Made by a program: the position numbers and the translations under genes
NCBI GenBank assembly: GCA_947455285.1
Contig: CANGOK010000004.1
Coordinates: 1-29,890 of the forward strand
Direction of reading: 5' to 3'
Source: Beijerinckiaceae bacterium
GTDB taxonomy: Bacteria > Pseudomonadota > Alphaproteobacteria > Rhizobiales > Beijerinckiaceae
DNA: 29,890 nucleotides
The notes under the pieces: generated by a model
Seen by the model: only the letters and a program-made list of their open reading frames with translations
What the model was told of the DNA's origin: nothing
Database searches by the model: none
Shown: piece after piece, positions 7,495 to 15,579 of the stretch
Layout: the number at the start of each line of letters is the position of its first letter
Numbering within the stretch: the stretch's first letter is position 1

Positions 7495-8466
7495 TCACCC
7501 GCGCTGGCCGACGCGCAGGCCGGGCGCGGGGCGCTCCTGAAGCACATCGCGGCGGAAGCGGAAGAGGGCGGCTGGGCGCCCGCCTGTGGCGTGGGACATA
7601 TCGCCGGTGGGCTCCACCACGGCGGAGGATTCCACAAGGCGACGGAAATTCTGCTTGTGCAGATGACGGCCAGAAATTGCCTCCGCCATGCGTTGCAGCG
7701 CGGTGAGGGTGAAGGTCTCGGGCATCAGTTCGAATATGACCGGGCGATATTTGATCTTGGCGCGCAGGCGGCCCATGGCGGTTGCAAGGATGCGGCGGTG
7801 GTCGTTCTGCATGGGCTCGCCCAGAGGGCCGACCTCGCCGATCAGCGGGCTCGCGCGTCCATCGCGCCGGGCTTCCTCGACGAGGCCGGATTCATACAGA
7901 AGCTGGAACCGGTCGAGGGTGTTCTCATCGTCAAAGCGGCCGTCCTCGCCAAAGAGCATGCGAACCCGCTCGGTGCGCGAAAGGCCATAGGCGTTGAGCC
8001 TGTCAGGATCGCGCGCCGCCCATTTGCGCAGGGCGGGCAGAATGCGCGCTTCGATCATGGGCGGCTTGCCCGCGCGCCAATCCTCCCATGGGAAGAAGGC
8101 GTACCACGGGCGGAAGGCCGCGCCCTTGGCCAGAGCCGCGTCTGCGCCGCGCGTCAGCGCGAGATAGCCAACCGAGACCACATGGGGCGTGCTGTCGCCA
8201 GCCTCGGCATGGCGGCCCCGGTCGCCGAATGTGTAGAGTTGCTCGACATAGCCAAGCGGCGCGCCGGTCTGCTGGGAAACCCAGGCGCGCAGGCCGATCT
8301 CAAAAGTGCGATGGGCCAGCGGGTCGAAGGGGCCGGATGGCAGGGCAGGCTCCGCCCCCGCAGGTCCCGGCGCGACGAGGATCACAGGCGCATCATCGGG
8401 CGCCGCCACAATGGCGGCGGTGAGGCCGATTTCGACAGCGAGGGATGAATGCTGGGTCAGGGTCAT
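7495..8466 (-). CDS. nadQ: NadQ-like NUDIX-fold transcriptional regulator of NAD synthesis
   Basis: This protein (323 residues from the preferred start) has two parts. The N-terminal two thirds resemble a NUDIX-like domain with VEQLYTFGDRGRH and VSVGYLALTR, phrases shared with NrtR-type regulators. The C-terminal part is a winged helix with FTLTALQRMAEAISGR, NFRRLVESS and a GGRPAALFRF end. The alphaproteobacterial family with this build is NadQ, a predicted repressor of de novo NAD synthesis genes. A catalytic NUDIX box (GX5EX7REUXEEXGU) is not evident, consistent with a ligand-sensing rather than hydrolytic role. The frame extends 14 residues upstream, but the ATG at 8466 (MTLTQHSS) is the better start. 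No nadABC genes are near, so it would act in trans. An alternative is a generic NrtR-like regulator. Confidence 0.75.
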   Translation of the reverse strand: MTLTQHSSLAVEIGLTAAIVAAPDDAPVILVAPGPAGAEPALPSGPFDPLAHRTFEIGLRAWVSQQTGAPLGYVEQLYTFGDRGRHAEAGDSTPHVVSVGYLALTRGADAALAKGAAFRPWYAFFPWEDWRAGKPPMIEARILPALRKWAARDPDRLNAYGLSRTERVRMLFGEDGRFDDENTLDRFQLLYESGLVEEARRDGRASPLIGEVGPLGEPMQNDHRRILATAMGRLRAKIKYRPVIFELMPETFTLTALQRMAEAISGRHLHKQNFRRLVESSAVVEPTGDMSHATGGRPAALFRFRRDVLQERPAPGLRVGQRG

Positions 8467-8557
8467 GCGCGCGGGGATTCGATCACACCCGAACATAACA
8501 CAGAACAAGGCGACGTCAGGATGACCTCGCGGGCGTGATTGTTTCGAGGAGCAGTTA

Positions 8558-9025
8558 TCAGGGCGAGCCCGTTCCCGCTTCGCCTGTAAAGGCGATGGCC
8601 TCGCTGCAGACGTCGGCGGCCCCGATTGTGGGATGACTGGCGAGGCCGGGAAGCGGAGGGAGGGGCACGGTCTGCATGCAACCTGCCAGGAAATACCAGT
8701 CCGCCAAGCGCTCGATCGAATAGGCGCCGCGCTTGCGTTGCAAAAGGCCCCGTTCGGCGAGCTGACCGCACCAGCGTGAGACGGTCTTTGGCTCCATATG
8801 TGCGACCTTGGAGATGTGTGCGGGCGAGGCTGGCTTTAAATGGATCTTTCCATCATTGGCGGCGGAAATATTGAGACTGCCTACCAGCACGTAAAAAGCC
8901 GCGACGCTGTAGGAAAGGTCATGCTGTTCAGCGAAAATGGCGAGCCGGTCAAAACTGCTCTGCACATTGGCGCAGAGGTTCGCCATCGCCGGGGAATTGG
9001 CTGCGAGGGAAATAGCCTGCCGCAA
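8558..9025 (-). CDS. Winged-helix DNA-binding protein of unknown role
   Basis: I do not recognise a named family. The 155-residue protein has an N-terminal helical part with SYSVAAFYVLVGSL (about 39-52) and a central helix-turn-helix-like segment AHISKVAHMEPKTVSRWCGQL followed by AERGLLQRKRGAYSI, which fits a wing. That pattern suggests a transcription regulator of the MarR or Crp C-terminal kind. The C-terminal 35 residues are Pro/Gly/Ala rich. The likely start is TTG at 9025, with AGGA nine bases upstream; an internal ATG at 8986 has no ribosome-binding site. Base composition upstream is AT-richer than the neighbours. It is not closely coupled to nadQ (about 90 bases apart). Confidence 0.6.
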   Translation of the reverse strand: MRQAISLAANSPAMANLCANVQSSFDRLAIFAEQHDLSYSVAAFYVLVGSLNISAANDGKIHLKPASPAHISKVAHMEPKTVSRWCGQLAERGLLQRKRGAYSIERLADWYFLAGCMQTVPLPPLPGLASHPTIGAADVCSEAIAFTGEAGTGSP

Positions 9026-9142
9026 CGTCGTTGTCCTGAAAATGGATTTTTAAATAGCTATGGTCATGTGTAGCATGGCGCGGGCCGGGCGCAAAGGCCA
9101 ATGGCGGGGAGCCTCATCCCGCCATGGGCGCCGATAGCTTAC

Positions 9143-9655
9143 TCACCCAATCTCCAGCGCAAAGGGCACGCCCTCGGCGCATTCCTCGCCGCGGCCGATC
9201 GCCTCAATGGCGCGGACCATCCGCTGGCCGCGGCCCAAAATCATGTCGGCATGGCGGACCAGCAGCAGGTTGGGGGTCGCGGTGGGCGAGAGGCGGCGTA
9301 GCAACTGGGCGGTCTGGACCTCGTCACGCTCCGGCGCCAGCGCGCAGACGGCGATATAGGCGGCGGCGGTGGAGCGGCTGACGCCTGCGTAGCAGTGGAT
9401 CAGCATGGGCTCGCGCCGGTCCCAGTCGCGTACGAATTCCAGGAAGCTCTCGACATGGTGCGCGCCCGGCGCAACATGGCCTTCAAGCGGCTCCACGATA
9501 TCCGAGACATTCACCCGGTGATGCCGATGGGCCTCGATGACGGAAGGGCGCTCGACCGGGTAATCGGGATTGATCAGCGTCACCATGGAGCGCGCGCCAA
9601 TGGTCTGCGCGGTGGCGTCGATTTTGGTTAGGGCGCAGACATGAATACGCGGCAT
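9143..9655 (-). CDS. Tyrosine/dual-specificity phosphatase-like protein
   Basis: The 170-residue protein carries the cysteine phosphatase active-site loop HCYAGVSRSTA: Cys88 and Arg94 fit the CX5R motif, and the Ser after Arg matches the family. A candidate general acid, Asp52, lies upstream in NVSDIVEP, as in small dual-specificity phosphatases. It is cytoplasmic with no signal peptide. The substrate is unknown and could be a phosphoprotein or a small phosphate ester. It is the last gene of a minus-strand run ygfZ-tag-HD hydrolase-phosphatase, 18 bases after the HD gene, so co-transcription is likely. Confidence 0.85.
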   Translation of the reverse strand: MPRIHVCALTKIDATAQTIGARSMVTLINPDYPVERPSVIEAHRHHRVNVSDIVEPLEGHVAPGAHHVESFLEFVRDWDRREPMLIHCYAGVSRSTAAAYIAVCALAPERDEVQTAQLLRRLSPTATPNLLLVRHADMILGRGQRMVRAIEAIGRGEECAEGVPFALEIG

Positions 9656-9673
9656 GGTCCGTCCTTGGGGGTT

Positions 9674-10294
9674 TCAGGCTTCCGCCGAGCCGTTGATCTC
9701 GTCTTCGAGCGAGCGGAAGGCGTCCAGAAAGCGCGACTCAGCCTCCTGCGAAGGCACGGGCGCCAAGAGCTGCTCGTAATGACGCATGTTGACGTCGAAG
9801 GCGCCGAAGATCGATTCGGCTTCCTTCACGGAAAAACCAGCCAGATGCGTCGCTTCTATGAAGGCGGCGGTCCGGTCTGCCTGTTTGATGCGTTTCACAA
9901 GCGCGGCAGGCATCATCACGGGCAGCGAAAAGCGCAGGTGAATGGCGCCCAGAATACGCTCCTCGACGTTTTTATAGGCGTCGCCCACGGCGGCCTTGAA
10001 GGGCGAGATGATGTCGCCGATCACATATTCGGGCGCATCATGCAAAAGCGCCATGAGCCGCCAGCGGGCTGAGCTTTCGCCCGCACGCGCAAAGAGCCGC
10101 TCCACCAGTATGGAATGCTGCGCCACGGAGAAAATATGCGGGCCGTGGGTCTGCCCATTCCATCGCGCCACGCGGGCGAGGCCATGGGCGATGTCCTCGA
10201 TCTCGACATCGAGCGGCGATGGGTCGAGCAGATCGAGCCTGCGGCCTGAGAGCATGCGCTGCCAGGCGCGCGGCGGAATGGGAGGGCGAGCCAT
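9674..10294 (-). CDS. HD-domain phosphohydrolase (YfbR-like)
   Basis: The 206-residue protein has the metal-binding HD pattern: His in HIFSVAQHS, the His-Asp doublet in ALLHDAPEYVIGDI, and an acidic residue further on. This spacing is typical of 5'-deoxynucleotidase YfbR and related HD hydrolases, which remove phosphate from nucleotides using a divalent metal. Its ATG overlaps the TAA stop of tag (TAATG), indicating translational coupling. Sharing an operon with a DNA glycosylase and a phosphatase is compatible with nucleotide clean-up, but this is inference. The exact substrate is not known. Confidence 0.85.
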   Translation of the reverse strand: MARPPIPPRAWQRMLSGRRLDLLDPSPLDVEIEDIAHGLARVARWNGQTHGPHIFSVAQHSILVERLFARAGESSARWRLMALLHDAPEYVIGDIISPFKAAVGDAYKNVEERILGAIHLRFSLPVMMPAALVKRIKQADRTAAFIEATHLAGFSVKEAESIFGAFDVNMRHYEQLLAPVPSQEAESRFLDAFRSLEDEINGSAEA

Positions 10295-10929
10295 TAGGTG
10301 AGTTCTTTCATGTCATCAGCCATGGCGGCGCAAGCCTCATGGCGCCAACAGCCCACCATATGATCGTTCACAAAGCCCGTCGCCTGCATGAAGGCGTAGA
10401 CGATGGTGGGGCCGCAGAAATTGAAGCCAGCCTTCTTGAGGTCCTTGGAGACGCGGGCGGATAGTTCGGTTTGGGCGGGCATTTCACCCATGTGCCGCAG
10501 CTTGCTCTGCAGGGGGCGGCCATCCACATAGCGCCACAGGAAATGCGAGAAGCCCTCGCCTTCCTGAATGGCGAGCCATGCGCGGGCTGAGGTGATCGCC
10601 CCTTCGATCTTGGCGCGGTTGCGCACGATGCCGGCGTCGCCCATCAGCTTCGCCACCTTGCGCTGATCATAGCGGGCGATTTTCTGCGGGTCGAAATCAT
10701 CGAAAGCGGCGCGGAAGGCCTCGCGCTTGCGCAGGATGGTGATCCACGAAAGCCCGGCCTGAAACCCATCGAGGATCAGCTTTTCATAAAGCGCGCGAGA
10801 GTCGGTCTCCGGCACGCCCCACTCCGTGTCGTGATAGGTGACGTAGATCGGATCCACGAAGGGCCAGGCGCATCTGTGATGGCCGTCTTCGTGGAGGATG
10901 GGCAGGCGAAGGGCAGGCTGGTCGCTCAT
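10294..10929 (-). CDS. tag: DNA-3-methyladenine glycosylase I
   Basis: The 211-residue protein aligns well by eye with E. coli Tag: RCAWPFVDPIYVTYHDTEWG, then AGLSWITILRKRE, then GFVNDHMVGCWRH. The four zinc-snap ligands are present: Cys20, His33, His190 and Cys194. Tag removes 3-methyladenine from alkylated DNA as the first step of base excision repair. About 14 extra N-terminal residues precede the zinc cysteine compared with E. coli. It lies 9 bases after ygfZ and overlaps the next gene by one base. No Ada-type regulator is nearby, so constitutive expression is likely. Confidence 0.96.
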   Translation of the reverse strand: MSDQPALRLPILHEDGHHRCAWPFVDPIYVTYHDTEWGVPETDSRALYEKLILDGFQAGLSWITILRKREAFRAAFDDFDPQKIARYDQRKVAKLMGDAGIVRNRAKIEGAITSARAWLAIQEGEGFSHFLWRYVDGRPLQSKLRHMGEMPAQTELSARVSKDLKKAGFNFCGPTIVYAFMQATGFVNDHMVGCWRHEACAAMADDMKELT

Positions 10930-10938
10930 GGACCAGAT

Positions 10939-11763
10939 TTAGCCCTGCCGCGCGTCCGAGGGAAGCTCGCCTAGTGTCATGGGCTCAGAGCCTGCGGTGA
11001 GCGGGGTTCCGGCGACCTTGGCGTCATGGGCGCGATCGGTGCGGATCGAGGCGAGCCCGTGGCCCGCGACGCTTGAGCCAAGCGTTCCGACCTCCATCTC
11101 GCCCGCGAGCACATGGGTTCCGGGCGGGGGTGCCTCGCCATTGAAACGCACAGGCAGGATGCGCCGCCGCGCCGTGCCCCGGTGATGGACCCGCGAGACC
11201 ACCTCCTGACCGACATAGCAGCCCTTTTTGAAGTCCACGCCGCCGATGAGGTCCATGTTGGCCTCATGGGGAAAGGTGTCGCCATAGACGAAATCGACCC
11301 CGCCCTGCGGTATGCCGCAGGCGATGCGGTGGGCTTCATAGGCCGCGCGATTGTCGGGATGGCTCGCCAGCGCGGCGCGCTCCGCGATCAGGCGGGCGCC
11401 AAGGCCGGCGTGGCGGGGGTCTGGCGCGGCGCCTGCAGGCGAGGATTCGTCCCAGATGGCGGCGACGCCCATTGTTTCGCTTAGGTCTTCGAGCTCGATC
11501 TTGGCGCGCAAGCGGTAGAGGCGCAGGCGCTTGAGGAGGTCGGCGACGAGGGCGCGCGGCGCATCAAGCCAGAAATTCTCCCCCTGCTGCGAGACGATGA
11601 AATCCGTTATGATCTTTCCCTGCGGGGTCAGGAGCGCGCCAAAGGCAGGCGCTCCCGGCGCCACCCGCTCCAGATCGCAGGTGAACAGGCCTTGCAGGAA
11701 GCTGCGCGCATCCGCCCCGCTGACGCGCAAAAGCCCCCTATCCCCTAAAAAGGTTGATGGCAT
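10939..11763 (-). CDS. ygfZ: YgfZ family folate-binding protein (GcvT-like, Fe-S/tRNA modification)
   Basis: The 274-residue protein belongs to the YgfZ/GcvT family. The defining motif KGCYVGQE lies at residues 180-187 with the key Cys182. N-terminal GADARSFLQGLFTCD and TPQGKIITDF are also typical. YgfZ binds tetrahydrofolate and supports certain Fe-S enzymes, including MiaB-type tRNA thiomethylation, in the cytoplasm. Length is slightly shorter than the E. coli protein. It heads the minus-strand operon with tag, the HD hydrolase and the phosphatase, and is divergent from the dihydroorotase-like gene across 93 bases that must contain both promoters. Confidence 0.93.
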   Translation of the reverse strand: MPSTFLGDRGLLRVSGADARSFLQGLFTCDLERVAPGAPAFGALLTPQGKIITDFIVSQQGENFWLDAPRALVADLLKRLRLYRLRAKIELEDLSETMGVAAIWDESSPAGAAPDPRHAGLGARLIAERAALASHPDNRAAYEAHRIACGIPQGGVDFVYGDTFPHEANMDLIGGVDFKKGCYVGQEVVSRVHHRGTARRRILPVRFNGEAPPPGTHVLAGEMEVGTLGSSVAGHGLASIRTDRAHDAKVAGTPLTAGSEPMTLGELPSDARQG

Positions 11764-11856
11764 GGTCGAGAATCACCCCCGCTGCGGCCTTGCTTCGGCC
11801 CCCCGCACTAAGTAAGCCGCTCTGAGACCCTGACAAGCCTGAACGCGAGCAGACCC

Positions 11857-13182
11857 ATGTCACAAACGTATGACTACATTCTCGAACACGGAACGCTCGT
11901 CAATCACGACGGCGAAGGTCAGCGCGATGTCGGCGTATCCGGCGGCCGTATCGCCGCCATCGGCGACCTGTCGCAGGCGTCCGCGGGCGAGCGCATCGAC
12001 TGCACGGGGCTGCACATTCTGCCCGGCGTCATCGATTCTCAGGTGCATTTCCGCGAGCCGGGCCTGACCCACAAGGAAGATCTTGAGTCGGGTTCGCGCG
12101 CGGCGGTTCTGGGCGGCGTGACGGCGGTGTTCGAAATGCCGAACACCAATCCGCTCACGACAACCGCCGAAGCGCTCGCCGACAAGGTTTCGCGCGGCCT
12201 GCATCGCATGCATTGCGATTTCGCCTTCTGGGTCGGCGGCACTCATGAGAACGCCAAGGACGTGCCTGAACTCGAGCGCCTGCCGGGGGCGGCGGGCATC
12301 AAGGTTTTCATGGGCTCGTCCACGGGTTCGCTCTTGGTGGAAGATGATCCGGGCGTGGCCGCGATCTTGTCGAAGACGCGCCGCCGCGCCGCCTTCCATG
12401 CTGAGGACGAATATCGGCTGAATGAGCGCAAGCCCATCCGCGTCCCTGGCGACCCCAACTCGCATCCGGTCTGGCGCGATGTGGAGACGGCGCTCGGCTG
12501 CACGCAGCGCCTCGTGAAAATCGCGCGCGAGAAGGGCGCGCAGATCCATGTGCTGCATGTCTCGACCGGCGAAGAGATCGACTTTCTGAAAGACCACAAG
12601 GATGTCGCGAGCGTCGAGGTGACGCCGCACCATCTCACGCTCGACGCCAGCCTTTACGCGACGCTCGGCACGAAGCTGCAGATGAATCCGCCCGTGCGCG
12701 AGGCGCGTCATCGCGATCATATCTGGTGGGGCCTCTCGCAGGGCATCGCGGATATTCTGGGCTCCGACCATGCGCCTCATACGCTTGAGGAAAAGGCCAA
12801 GGCCTATCCCGACAGCCCCTCTGGCATGACCGGCGTGCAGACCCTCGTGCCTGTCATGCTCGATCATGTGAATGCGGGCCGACTGACGCTGGCGCGTTTC
12901 GTCGATCTCACCAGCGCCGGACCTGCGCGGCTCTTTGGCATTGCGGGCAAGGGGCGTGTCGCCGTGGGTTATGACGCCGATCTGACGATTGTCGACATGA
13001 AGCGCAGCGAGACCATTCGCGATTCATGGATCGCCTCGCGCTGCGGCTGGACGCCCTATGATGGAAAGACCGTCACGGGCTGGCCGGTCGGCACTTTCGT
13101 GCGCGGTCGGCGCGTCATGTGGGAAGGCGAACTCGTGACGCCTTCGAGCGGCGAGGCGGTGCGGTTCCAGCAGGCGTTGTGA
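11857..13182 (+). CDS. pyrC: Dihydroorotase-like amidohydrolase (class I PyrC family)
   Basis: The 441-residue amidohydrolase has an N-terminal beta domain, then the barrel with VIDSQVHFREPG (58-69), GIKVFMGSS (Lys149, a candidate carboxylated metal bridge), AFHAEDE (His181), HVLHVST (His231 and His234) and GSDHAPHT (Asp304). Class I dihydroorotases close carbamoyl-aspartate to dihydroorotate in pyrimidine synthesis. The first metal motif, normally HxH, reads QxH (Gln62, His64). I recall similar QVHFREPG proteins in related bacteria, so this may be a subfamily trait rather than damage. No pyrB is adjacent, and a second PyrC elsewhere would fit, so activity on another cyclic amide is possible. 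It converges with the next gene, leaving 9 bases. Confidence 0.85.
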   Translation: MSQTYDYILEHGTLVNHDGEGQRDVGVSGGRIAAIGDLSQASAGERIDCTGLHILPGVIDSQVHFREPGLTHKEDLESGSRAAVLGGVTAVFEMPNTNPLTTTAEALADKVSRGLHRMHCDFAFWVGGTHENAKDVPELERLPGAAGIKVFMGSSTGSLLVEDDPGVAAILSKTRRRAAFHAEDEYRLNERKPIRVPGDPNSHPVWRDVETALGCTQRLVKIAREKGAQIHVLHVSTGEEIDFLKDHKDVASVEVTPHHLTLDASLYATLGTKLQMNPPVREARHRDHIWWGLSQGIADILGSDHAPHTLEEKAKAYPDSPSGMTGVQTLVPVMLDHVNAGRLTLARFVDLTSAGPARLFGIAGKGRVAVGYDADLTIVDMKRSETIRDSWIASRCGWTPYDGKTVTGWPVGTFVRGRRVMWEGELVTPSSGEAVRFQQAL

Positions 13183-13191
13183 GAAGTCTGC

Positions 13192-13701
13192 TCACCCCGA
13201 ATAAAAATAGTGCCATGTGCCATCGGCGCCGATCCCAAGCCGCTCGATGATGGGCAGGCCTATGTCGTTGCGCAGGCTTAGGTTGGCGAAGCGGGCGCAG
13301 CGATACATGGCTAGGCGCGTTTCGGGCGAAGGTGTGGGCGTCTGTTTCACCGCGAAGGCGGGCCAGACATAGGTGACGGCGGGGCCGCGCGTCACCTTCA
13401 CATAGGGCTGTTCGAAAATGGCGGCAAGGATGGCGAGGGTTTCGCGGCCCGCGCCGTCGAAAGAGCGGGCCTTCAGCGCGTCGATGGCTTCTGCGAAGCT
13501 GCGGACGCGTGGAGAGTTGCGGTCGCCGGCGCGTGCGAAAATGGGTGGCGTCTCATTCCATTCGATGGGCGCGCGCAGGTTCTCTATATCGCCGCTTTCC
13601 ACCGCCTCCAGAATCTTCGCGCGCATCGCCGCCACCCGCGCGGGAAGTTGCGCGAGATCGTGAATGGGATCGGAGATCCGTTCCTGCGGGGGCGATGGCA
13701 T
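13192..13701 (-). CDS. Conserved-looking hypothetical protein
   Basis: I do not recognise the family. The 169-residue protein is soluble, with no signal peptide or membrane span. It begins with a helical Arg/Ala-rich part (about 15-35), contains a WNETPPIFAR segment, and ends with a well-ordered looking region (VTYVWPAF, LPIIERLGIGADGTWHYFYSG) rich in aromatic residues. The final segment suggests a small folded domain. Coding is supported by codon bias and by tight packing: its stop is 9 bases from the convergent dihydroorotase stop, and 23 bases separate its start from the Bug gene upstream on the same strand, so it may be co-transcribed with that gene. Confidence 0.75.
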   Translation of the reverse strand: MPSPPQERISDPIHDLAQLPARVAAMRAKILEAVESGDIENLRAPIEWNETPPIFARAGDRNSPRVRSFAEAIDALKARSFDGAGRETLAILAAIFEQPYVKVTRGPAVTYVWPAFAVKQTPTPSPETRLAMYRCARFANLSLRNDIGLPIIERLGIGADGTWHYFYSG

Positions 13702-13724
13702 CGCGCCATGATAGCGCGGCGCGC

Positions 13725-14696
13725 TTAATCCTGCAGGGCTATGTTGGCCTCTTTCACGATTCTCTGAAACTTGGCGCGGTCGGATCTGTAGAGTGCGTCC
13801 ATGGCTTCAGGGCCGTTCACGGCGACCTCCATGCCAAAGCCTGCAAGCCTTGGCGCCATGTCGGGCGTGAGCATGGCCGTGCGCGCCTCTTGAGCGAGCC
13901 TTTCGATGATCGGGCGCGGCGTGCCGGCGGGAGCGAAGAGGCCCATCCAGCCGCTAACGGCGAAATCAGGCAGTCCCTGTTCGGCGATGGTCGGCACGTC
14001 AGGCATGGCGCCGAGACGCTTCGCGCTGCTGACGCCAAGCGCCCGCACGACACCTGCGTCCATCTGCGGCTTTGCGGCTGAACTTGGCAGCACCGCCGCC
14101 TGAATGTCGTTTGTCATGAAGCCCTGAATCAGCGGCGCATCGCCGCGGAAGGGCACCTGCGTCATGACCATGCCGGTGTCGCGCATGAGCAGCTCCATGA
14201 TGAGATGCAGCGAATTGCCGACGCCGGTGGAGCCATAGTTGAGCGCGCCCGGTTTGGATTTGGCGAGGGCGACAAACTCTTGAAAGTTTTTGACTGGCAG
14301 GCTCGGCAGCGCGACGAATGTCGTCGCAGTGGAGACGAGCTGCGTGATGGCTGCGAAGTCCTTGTCGGGATCGAAGGGCAGGGACTTGTAGATGGCGGGC
14401 GCTATGGCGTGGCCATTGATGTTGAAGAGCACGGTGTAGCCGTCGGGCGCAGCCTTCGCGACCGCATCAGCGCCGATGTTGCCGCCGGCGCCGGCGCGGT
14501 TCTCCACGATCACCGGCGTTCCCAGCTGATCCTGCAGCTTCCCCGCGACAAGCCGTGCGAAAACGTCAGTCGCTCCGCCCGCCGCATAGGGCACGATCAC
14601 TCGGATCGGTTTTGAGGGCCAGTTCTGGGCGAAGGCGGGAAGCGAGTTCAGAAACAGGGCGAGCAGAACGCCCGCAAAGAGCCGCATGACGCGCAT
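13725..14696 (-). CDS. Bug/TctC family periplasmic solute-binding protein (orphan)
   Basis: The 323-residue protein has a signal peptide (cut after PAFA, about residue 23) followed by the classic Bug start WPSKPIRVIVPYAAGG. ENRAGAGGNIG (61-71) and the KPGALNYGSTGVGNS segment are family hallmarks. Bug proteins bind carboxylates or other small molecules with two beta-hairpins and, with TctA/TctB, form tripartite tricarboxylate transporters. Neither TctA nor TctB is in the window, so this is one of the orphan receptors common in such genomes; some act in sensing rather than transport. It differs clearly from the two Bug proteins at 16183 and 23031. Ligand unknown. Confidence 0.93.
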   Translation of the reverse strand: MRVMRLFAGVLLALFLNSLPAFAQNWPSKPIRVIVPYAAGGATDVFARLVAGKLQDQLGTPVIVENRAGAGGNIGADAVAKAAPDGYTVLFNINGHAIAPAIYKSLPFDPDKDFAAITQLVSTATTFVALPSLPVKNFQEFVALAKSKPGALNYGSTGVGNSLHLIMELLMRDTGMVMTQVPFRGDAPLIQGFMTNDIQAAVLPSSAAKPQMDAGVVRALGVSSAKRLGAMPDVPTIAEQGLPDFAVSGWMGLFAPAGTPRPIIERLAQEARTAMLTPDMAPRLAGFGMEVAVNGPEAMDALYRSDRAKFQRIVKEANIALQD

Positions 14697-14782
14697 GAAA
14701 TCCTCCCCTTCGCGCCGCCGCTAAATCCATGGCGCGCGTTCGTTGGGGCGAGGATAGCCGTAGCTGCGTCTTGAGGGAAGGC

Positions 14783-15046
14783 TCAGTGCCTCTGGGCGAT
14801 GGTGAATTCGCCTTGGCGAATCCGCTCGCCAAGCCCTTCGGCGAAATGGGCCACAGCCTCCTCGCCATAGATGCTGACGAGTTCCTGGAAAGCCGCGAAA
14901 AGAGCCGCATGGGCGAAGCTGTCGCTCTCCAGACCCGCGAGGATCGCCTCGGCGAAAGCCTCCGTGACGAATCCCAGCGCCACGCGCCGATCTTCGGCGG
15001 CGGCGGGATCGTCATCGATCTCGGTTATGGGCGGCGACATAAACAT
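14783..15046 (-). CDS. Small acidic hypothetical protein
   Basis: An 87-residue acidic, mostly helical protein with the pattern FVTEAFAEAILAGLESDSFAH and EEAVAHFAEGLGERIRQGEF. No motif, signal or membrane span is visible. Codon bias and lack of a better frame support coding, although a longer overlapping antisense-phase frame exists with a much less protein-like composition. The start could be ATG at 15046 or the ATG two codons later; neither has a strong ribosome-binding site. It lies between the Bug gene and TIGR02301 gene, on their strand but with gaps of about 86 bases on both sides, so its transcription unit is unclear. Confidence 0.65.
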   Translation of the reverse strand: MFMSPPITEIDDDPAAAEDRRVALGFVTEAFAEAILAGLESDSFAHAALFAAFQELVSIYGEEAVAHFAEGLGERIRQGEFTIAQRH

Positions 15047-15132
15047 GGGGCGGAGACTAGACCGTGCGCGCCTCCGGGGACAGCTTTGTCTTTTAAAAGG
15101 GTTAACGCTGAAGGCGATCCACAGTCCCGTTT

Positions 15133-15579
15133 TTAACCGCCGCCGAAGCGGCCGGTGATCTCGTTGGCGAGTTTTTCACCCTCGTCGAGGAAACGTCCGA
15201 TGATGGTCTGCGCATTGGGGGTGCAGCTGCGATAGAGCGTCTCGTAGCTTCGAAAGCCCCTGTTATAGGCGCCCGCCAATCGCTCGCGGCGAGGCTCGGT
15301 TTGCGCCTCCGCCTCCATGAGTTTGCGCATGCCTGCGCGCCACTGGTCCCCATCTTTGTCCCCGCAGATCTCGCGCAGCCAGGCCATCGCCCCCAGGATT
15401 TCGGAGAGGCGCAGCAATTGGGGCTCATAGGGGGGTGGCGGCGCTTCCTGCGCAGGGGGGGCGGCTGATTGCTGGGGCTTCGCAGGAGCGCGAGACGTTC
15501 CCTGCGTCTGCGCCTCCGCCGGGCCCTGCGCCAGTAACAACGCGGAAAAGAGCGCCAGACCGGCGCAGGCGCGCCTCAT
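15133..15579 (-). CDS. TIGR02301 family secreted protein
   Basis: The 148-residue protein has a signal peptide (cut near AEAQ, about 23), then a Pro/Ala/Gln-rich linker (25-52) and a helical domain with LRLSEILGAMAWLREICG, the feature I associate with TIGR02301, an alphaproteobacterial family of unknown function. Two cysteines (in EICGDKDG and YRSCTPN) could form a disulfide in the periplasm. Its start overlaps the stop of the NUDIX gene by four bases, so the two are translationally coupled. The coupling is common enough in my memory of this order to suggest a shared role, but none is known. Confidence 0.85.
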   Translation of the reverse strand: MRRACAGLALFSALLLAQGPAEAQTQGTSRAPAKPQQSAAPPAQEAPPPPYEPQLLRLSEILGAMAWLREICGDKDGDQWRAGMRKLMEAEAQTEPRRERLAGAYNRGFRSYETLYRSCTPNAQTIIGRFLDEGEKLANEITGRFGGG

